Below, one piece after another: positions 13,322 to 17,636 of a stretch of DNA of 17,636 bases. Every line of letters begins with the position of its first letter. The first letter of the stretch is position 1. The translations under genes and the position numbers were made by a program. This stretch comes from Oscillospiraceae bacterium. GTDB lineage: Bacteria > Bacillota > Clostridia > Oscillospirales > Ruminococcaceae. The notes beneath the pieces were generated by a model. That model was not told the DNA's origin. It did no database searches and saw only the letters and a list, made by a program, of their open reading frames with translations. The stretch covers positions 1 through 17,636 of the forward strand of contig SFFD01000033.1 of assembly GCA_004556975.1 (NCBI GenBank), in the 5' to 3' direction.

Positions 13322-14414
13322 ACGGGTTTTGATCCTTGCCAACAATGATGTGGGGCTGTACCGTTTCCGAAAAGACCTGATTGCGGCGTTTCTGAATGCG
13401 GGGCATGAGGTATATATCTCCCTGCCTGACGGCGATTTTGTTTCAGAGCTGGTAAAGCTTGGCTGCCGTTTTCTTGACACGCCTATCGACCGCCGCGGTA
13501 TGAACCCGCTCCGCGACGGCAGGCTGTTTCGCCGGTACTGTGCGATTCTAAAAGAGATTAAACCTGATTTGGTTATTACATACACCATCAAGCCTAACAT
13601 CTACGGCGGAATTGCCTGCCGCATGGCGCATATCCCTTATGCCGCAAACATTACCGGCCTCGGCAGCGCTATCGAAAACGGCGGCTGGCTCAAGAAATTT
13701 GTTTTGGCACTCTATAAACCGGCACTAAAATGCGCAAAAGCGGTATTCTTTGAGAATTCCGAAAACCGGGACATTCTTGCCGTAGCCGGCGTTGTGCCGA
13801 ACGGGCGGGACGTTGTGCTGAACGGAGCGGGTATCAATCTGAAAGACTATCCTTATCAGCCCTACCCTCAGGATGGCCCGATGCGTTTCCTCTTTGTGGG
13901 ACGTGTTATGCACGAAAAGGGCGTGGATGAATTCTTTTCCGCTGCAAAGCGGCTGAAGCAGGAGTACGGCGATTCAGTTGAATTTCATGTTGTCGGCTCG
14001 TTTGAGGAAAGCTATAAATCTATTATGGACGAATTGGAGCAATCAGGCGTGGTCAAATACCACGGCTATCAGTCTGATATGAGGCCGTTTTACGCCATGG
14101 CCGGCTGCGTGGTGCTGCCGTCATATCACGAGGGCATGTCCAATGTACTTTTGGAAGCCGCGGCTTCCGGGCGTCCGCTTATCACCAGCAACATTCCGGG
14201 ATGCCGTGAAGCTGTGAAGGACGGAATAAGCGGCTTTTTGTGCGAGTGTAAAAATACAGACTCCCTTTTAGACGCAATGATGCGTGTTATTATGCTTTCG
14301 GCAGACGAACGCGCACAGATGGGGTGTGCCGGAAGAAAGCTAATGGAAGAAACCTTCGGCAAGGAAAAAGTTGTAGAAGAAACTATCAGAAATTTGGGGA
14401 TTTTAAATGACTGA
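13290..14414 (+). CDS. GT4 glycosyltransferase, PglA-like
   Basis: A 374-residue GT-B enzyme counted from ATG 13290, which has AAGGAG 10 bases upstream; the TTG at 13260 lacks a site. The N-terminal acceptor domain has NNDVGLYRFRKDL near 18-30 and TYTIKPNIYGGIA then ANITGLGSAIENGG, features I associate with PglA/EpsD-type enzymes that add a HexNAc to a lipid-linked amino sugar. The C-terminal donor domain has the intact EX7E pair (E281 and E289, in YHEGMSNVLLEAAASGRP) followed by ITSNIPGCREAV. It overlaps the acetyltransferase gene by 32 bases. The likely role is adding the second sugar of the repeat on undecaprenyl diphosphate; the sugar cannot be named from sequence. Confidence 0.9.
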   Translation: MSESLQEKSNKRVLILANNDVGLYRFRKDLIAAFLNAGHEVYISLPDGDFVSELVKLGCRFLDTPIDRRGMNPLRDGRLFRRYCAILKEIKPDLVITYTIKPNIYGGIACRMAHIPYAANITGLGSAIENGGWLKKFVLALYKPALKCAKAVFFENSENRDILAVAGVVPNGRDVVLNGAGINLKDYPYQPYPQDGPMRFLFVGRVMHEKGVDEFFSAAKRLKQEYGDSVEFHVVGSFEESYKSIMDELEQSGVVKYHGYQSDMRPFYAMAGCVVLPSYHEGMSNVLLEAAASGRPLITSNIPGCREAVKDGISGFLCECKNTDSLLDAMMRVIMLSADERAQMGCAGRKLMEETFGKEKVVEETIRNLGILND

Positions 14415-15516
14415 TTTGGTGGTGCTTATGCTTACAAGCATGGCGATGGCATGGTGCGCAGACCATGTTGTATGGAAAAGGGAAAGCGTAAAAAAAGGAC
14501 ATAGAATGGCAGTTTTTTCCGTTGTCATAACTGTGCTTATGGCGGGGTTTGCCGGTTTGCGCACACGTTGCAATGATACTGGTGCATACAAACATGGTTA
14601 TGAACTTATTACAGAAGGTTCGCTTGAAAATATAGATATAAATATAGGTTCAAACCCGCTTTTTAATGCTATAAATTATTGGCTTAAAACAAATGGGGTT
14701 TCAACGCAGAATTTTTTGATGTTTTGGGCGGTTGTTACTGTTGCTTGCTATATTTTATTTATTCATTTATATTCATCAGATTATCCGCTTACAATCTTTC
14801 TTCTGTTTACAACAGGGTGTTATACATTCGTCTTTGCAGGTATAAAGCAAGCAGCAGCAATAGGAATTGCAGCATTAGGAACAATATTTGCGCTTAAAAA
14901 GAAATGGCTGCTTTTTGCTTTGTGCATTGTAACCGCATCGCTTATTCATCCATATGCGCTTATGTATTTTGCGGTTCCATTTATGTGTTTTTGTCCATGG
15001 AAGAAAAATACATATATTTTATTGGCGGCAGCGCTTTGCTGCGGGTTTCTTTTAAGACCGTTTATCGGCACAATAGTCAATATAACTACTATGATTGGCG
15101 AAGAATACACGGTTTCTTCCTTTACCGGTGACGGTGTAAACATATTCCGTGTTCTTGTCTGCAACGTGCCTCTTGTTTTATCGTGGCTCTACAGAAAAAG
15201 ACTGTTTGCCAATAGTACAAAAGAAGAGAATCTTATGATAAATATGACAATGCTGAATGGTGCAATAATGTTTATCGGTCTTTTCGGAACGGCAAACTAT
15301 TTCGGGCGCTTGGCAAACTATTTTTTGATTTTTCAATCGCTGTCGCTTCCGTGGATGTTGAAGAAAATCGGCGGCAAGGACGGAAAGCTGCTGACTGCAC
15401 TTATGGTGCTGGGCTACATTGCGTATTTTTATTATGCTAACGCAATCAACCAGCCGTTCGACCAAGACTTCGCACGTTTGAGCGTGAGGGAGTACCTAAG
15501 TTTGTCAGGAGGATGA
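14407..15516 (+). CDS. EpsG-family membrane protein, probable glycan polymerase
   Basis: A 369-residue protein with about ten hydrophobic segments. The motif R-T-R-C-N-D-T-G-A-Y near residues 52-62, followed by a soluble stretch and SNPLFNAINYWLK (near 80-92), is the EpsG-type pattern, comparable to the G-x-D-x-x-x-Y region of Wzy-like polymerases. It would join repeat units at the outer face of the membrane. It overlaps the previous gene by 8 bases and ends 6 bases before the next. It is visibly richer in A+T than the enzymes around it, which is common for polymerase genes of exchangeable glycan loci. The family call is fairly secure; the polymerase role is by analogy with Bacillus eps operons. 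Confidence 0.85.
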   Translation: MTDLVVLMLTSMAMAWCADHVVWKRESVKKGHRMAVFSVVITVLMAGFAGLRTRCNDTGAYKHGYELITEGSLENIDINIGSNPLFNAINYWLKTNGVSTQNFLMFWAVVTVACYILFIHLYSSDYPLTIFLLFTTGCYTFVFAGIKQAAAIGIAALGTIFALKKKWLLFALCIVTASLIHPYALMYFAVPFMCFCPWKKNTYILLAAALCCGFLLRPFIGTIVNITTMIGEEYTVSSFTGDGVNIFRVLVCNVPLVLSWLYRKRLFANSTKEENLMINMTMLNGAIMFIGLFGTANYFGRLANYFLIFQSLSLPWMLKKIGGKDGKLLTALMVLGYIAYFYYANAINQPFDQDFARLSVREYLSLSGG

Positions 15517-15522
15517 TTTGAT

Positions 15523-16563
15523 ATGGAACAAATGCCAAAAGTCAGCATTATTGTGCCTGTCTACAATGTTGAACGATACCTTAGACAGTGCTTGGATAGC
15601 TTAGTCAATCAGACCTATCAGAATATTGAAATTATTTGCGTCGATGATGGATCAACGGACGCGAGCAGCGAGATATTGACTGAATATGCTCTGAAAAACA
15701 GTAAAGTTCGCGTGATCCGTCAGGAAAACTCCGGGCTTTCCGTAGCTCGCAATGTGGGCTTTTCATTTGCAACGGGCGAGTATGTCATGTATGTAGATAG
15801 CGATGACTGGATTGATGTTTACACTTGCGAAAAGGCGGTTTTTAAGGCGGAAGAGCATGCTGCTGACTTGGTGATGTGGCCTTATATTCGAGAATTTCCA
15901 AATCGCAGCGCACCAAAAGTCATTTTTTCAGAAGAAAAAACCTTTCATGCAGCGGAATGCCGAGAACTCCAACGTAGAATGGTAGGACTCTTGGGAACAG
16001 AACTTGCACATCCTGAAAATGCAGATGCGCTTTGCACGGTGTGGGGAAAGCTCTACCTTCGTGAGCTTATTGCACAAAACGACATTCATTTTACAGATTT
16101 GCAGCGTATTGGGACTTATGAGGATGGGCTATTTAATCTCCACTATCTCGCGCATGTGAAAAATGCCACCTATATTCCTGACTATCTGAGCCATTACCGC
16201 AAAAATTCCGGAATGACCTCTAAGTATAGGAAAGAACTGGCAGCTCAGTGGAAAAACCTGTTTTCGGATATGCGCGGATATATCGAGAAAGGAGGATATG
16301 GTTCTGATTTTGAGCAGGCTCTCAACAATCGCATAAGCTTAAGCATTATCGGTTTGGGGCTGAACGCGGTTGCACTGACTAACAGAAAAGCTTTAGCTGA
16401 AATACGAAATATTTTGTCGGATAAAGAATACCGTGCGGCGGTTAAAACGCTGCCCATGCGCTATTTTCCACCGCACTGGTGGGTATTTTTCGCCTGCTGC
16501 AAGCTTGATTTTTCCGTTGGCGTATTTGTGCTTTTGAAGTGTATGGAAAGGATAAAAGGATGA
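15523..16563 (+). CDS. GT2-family glycosyltransferase
   Basis: A 346-residue GT-A enzyme. The N-terminal catalytic domain opens with KVSIIVPVYNVERYLRQCLDS (6-26), has the nucleotide-binding D41-D42-G43-S44, then ENSGLSVARNVGF (68-80), and the metal-binding DSDD at 92-95 in MYVDSDDW. A region near 192-220 (RIGTYEDGLFNLHYL) holds the E-D pair expected of the catalytic base. The C-terminal ~100 residues are typical of capsule/EPS transferases and contain one hydrophobic stretch near the end. AGGAGG lies 10 bases before ATG 15523. Donor and acceptor are unknown; the operon position suggests it adds a side or later sugar to the repeat. It overlaps the next gene by 4 bases (ATGA). Confidence 0.92.
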   Translation: MEQMPKVSIIVPVYNVERYLRQCLDSLVNQTYQNIEIICVDDGSTDASSEILTEYALKNSKVRVIRQENSGLSVARNVGFSFATGEYVMYVDSDDWIDVYTCEKAVFKAEEHAADLVMWPYIREFPNRSAPKVIFSEEKTFHAAECRELQRRMVGLLGTELAHPENADALCTVWGKLYLRELIAQNDIHFTDLQRIGTYEDGLFNLHYLAHVKNATYIPDYLSHYRKNSGMTSKYRKELAAQWKNLFSDMRGYIEKGGYGSDFEQALNNRISLSIIGLGLNAVALTNRKALAEIRNILSDKEYRAAVKTLPMRYFPPHWWVFFACCKLDFSVGVFVLLKCMERIKG

Positions 16564-17621
16564 ACGAAAACCGTGTGCAATACCCAATTCGGGTGTTGAA
16601 TCTGTTTACCGTTATGGATCGCGGCGGAGCCGAAACCATGGTGATGAACTATTATAGACATATTGACCGAACAAAGGTGCAGTTCGACTTTCTTGTTCAC
16701 AGGGAACAGCGCGGCGCTTATGATGACGAAATTGAAACGCTGGGCGGCAGGATATATCGTATGTACCCCATTTACCCGCAGAATTTTGCCCGGTACAAGC
16801 GTGATATTCGCGTTTTTTTTAAGGATCATCCGGAGTACAGGATAATACATTCCCACATGTCTGAACTGGGGTATTTTGCATTCCGTGAAGCTGAACGGCA
16901 AGGCGTCCCGGTACGAATTTGCCATGCACATAATGCACCGAATGGGTTCGATGCGAAAATGATCGTGCGTACCTATTTAAAAAAACGGATGATGCCATAT
17001 CTGACGCACCTATTTATGTGCGGCGAAGCGTCCGGAAAGTGGCTTTACGGAGAGAAAAACAAAAGCCGTTTTCTTATGCTGAACAACGCTATCGATGCTG
17101 TTTCATATATTTACGACCTGTCAAAGCGTGAGGAAATGCGGCGACATCTCGGCCTTGCGGACGAACTGGTCATTGGCCATGTCGGTCGCTTTAACCCACA
17201 AAAGAATCATTCATTTCTTATAGATATCTTTGCTGCCTTGCTGAAAAAAGAACCGAACGCGGTTCTTCTTCTTGTCGGTGGTGGTGTGGGAATGTCCAAA
17301 ATGCAGGAGAAGGTGCAGGAGCTTGGCATAGCAGAGCATGTTCGCTTCTTGGGAGTGCGCAGCGACGTTGCAGACTTGATGAAAGCGATGGATGTGTTTG
17401 TGTTCCCGTCGTTGTATGAGGAATGCATTCTGACCGAGGGTTTGGTGGATGTTCTACCTTTATCGGCAGAACCGGAGATTTGGGCGGCAAAGATTCTCGA
17501 AAAGAAGAATCTTCCTCGCACTGACCGCCGAAGCGAAATTGCTGCGCATGGCTTCGATATCACTACAGAAGCAGTAAAACTACAGGAGTTTTATTTGAAG
17601 GCTTATGAACAAAACTGCTGA
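16560..17621 (+). CDS. GT4 glycosyltransferase with donor-binding segment apparently deleted
   Basis: A 353-residue GT-B protein from ATG 16560, which overlaps the previous stop (ATGA) and has AAGGA 7 bases before an adjoining AAAAGG; the GTG at 16539 is less likely. The N-terminal part has FTVMDRGGAETMVMNYYRHID (about 17-37), and the start of the donor domain has GHVGRFNPQKNH and LLVGGGVGM. At residues 284-295 the sequence reads SLYEECILTEGL. In relatives, the YE here opens an E-G-x-P-x-x-x-x-E donor-binding loop of about 25 residues before an ILTEGLVD-like stretch. That loop, with the second Glu of the EX7E pair, is missing in frame. The rest of the C-terminus is intact to AYEQNC. The protein may be inactive, or the sequence may carry an assembly deletion. 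It is the last gene seen; the operon may continue past the window edge. Confidence 0.85.
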   Translation: MNENRVQYPIRVLNLFTVMDRGGAETMVMNYYRHIDRTKVQFDFLVHREQRGAYDDEIETLGGRIYRMYPIYPQNFARYKRDIRVFFKDHPEYRIIHSHMSELGYFAFREAERQGVPVRICHAHNAPNGFDAKMIVRTYLKKRMMPYLTHLFMCGEASGKWLYGEKNKSRFLMLNNAIDAVSYIYDLSKREEMRRHLGLADELVIGHVGRFNPQKNHSFLIDIFAALLKKEPNAVLLLVGGGVGMSKMQEKVQELGIAEHVRFLGVRSDVADLMKAMDVFVFPSLYEECILTEGLVDVLPLSAEPEIWAAKILEKKNLPRTDRRSEIAAHGFDITTEAVKLQEFYLKAYEQNC

Positions 17622-17636
17622 TCCCATCCTCACCAT

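Overview
This 17.6-kb window looks like a chromosomal segment of a Gram-positive anaerobe of the class Clostridia, probably a gut Oscillospirales-type bacterium. The evidence is strong AAGGAGG-type ribosome sites, TTG starts, VanR/VanS-like regulator architecture, an EpsG-type polymerase and YwaF, DUF1275 and CmpB-type membrane families common in that group. The placement is inference; no rRNA or phylogenetic marker beyond ClpB is present. No tRNA, rRNA, CRISPR array or insertion sequence was seen.

Layout. (1) 129-1991, minus strand: a GHMP-type galactokinase followed after 15 bases by a TIGR02206/YwaF-like membrane protein that starts with TTG, ending at a hairpin terminator near 92-126. (2) 2239-2913, minus: a DUF1275/YoaK membrane protein with a clean sigma-A-type promoter and its own terminator. 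(3) 3072-3912, plus: a CmpB-type membrane protein broken into two frames, apparently by a small internal deletion, ending at a perfect 17-bp hairpin shared with the convergent clpB. (4) 3999-7257, minus: a ribbon-helix-helix protein with a TTG start, followed 34 bases later by clpB. (5) 7501-10595, plus: an OmpR-family response regulator, an overlapping six-helix sensor kinase and a small lipoprotein, closed by a strong terminator. (6) 10596-10951: an AT-rich control region. (7) 10952-17621, plus: a tightly packed surface-glycan operon of seven genes with short overlaps or gaps. They are a PglE/EpsN-like aminotransferase, a PglC/EpsL-like phosphoglycosyl transferase, a PglD/EpsM-like acetyltransferase, a PglA-like glycosyltransferase, an EpsG-like polymerase, a GT2 glycosyltransferase and a final GT4 enzyme that appears to lack its donor-binding segment.

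How the glycan genes fit together: aminotransferase plus acetyltransferase would finish a bacillosamine-type UDP-sugar, the phosphoglycosyl transferase would load it on undecaprenyl phosphate, the glycosyltransferases would extend it and the EpsG-like protein would polymerise the repeat. The 4,6-dehydratase and flippase expected for the pathway are not in the window.

The most unusual signal is a 7-base word, TGAGCAC (complement GTGCTCA), found 19 times in the first 11.4 kb by direct reading. It occurs on both strands, is enriched between genes, often forms inverted pairs (including a terminator stem) and is absent from the last 6.2 kb, which is almost all of the glycan operon. It behaves more like a genome-wide signature word, comparable in layout to uptake-sequence words of Neisseria or Pasteurellaceae, than like an ordinary operator. 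Other leads are the two gene-internal deletions and the ribbon-helix-helix/clpB pairing.
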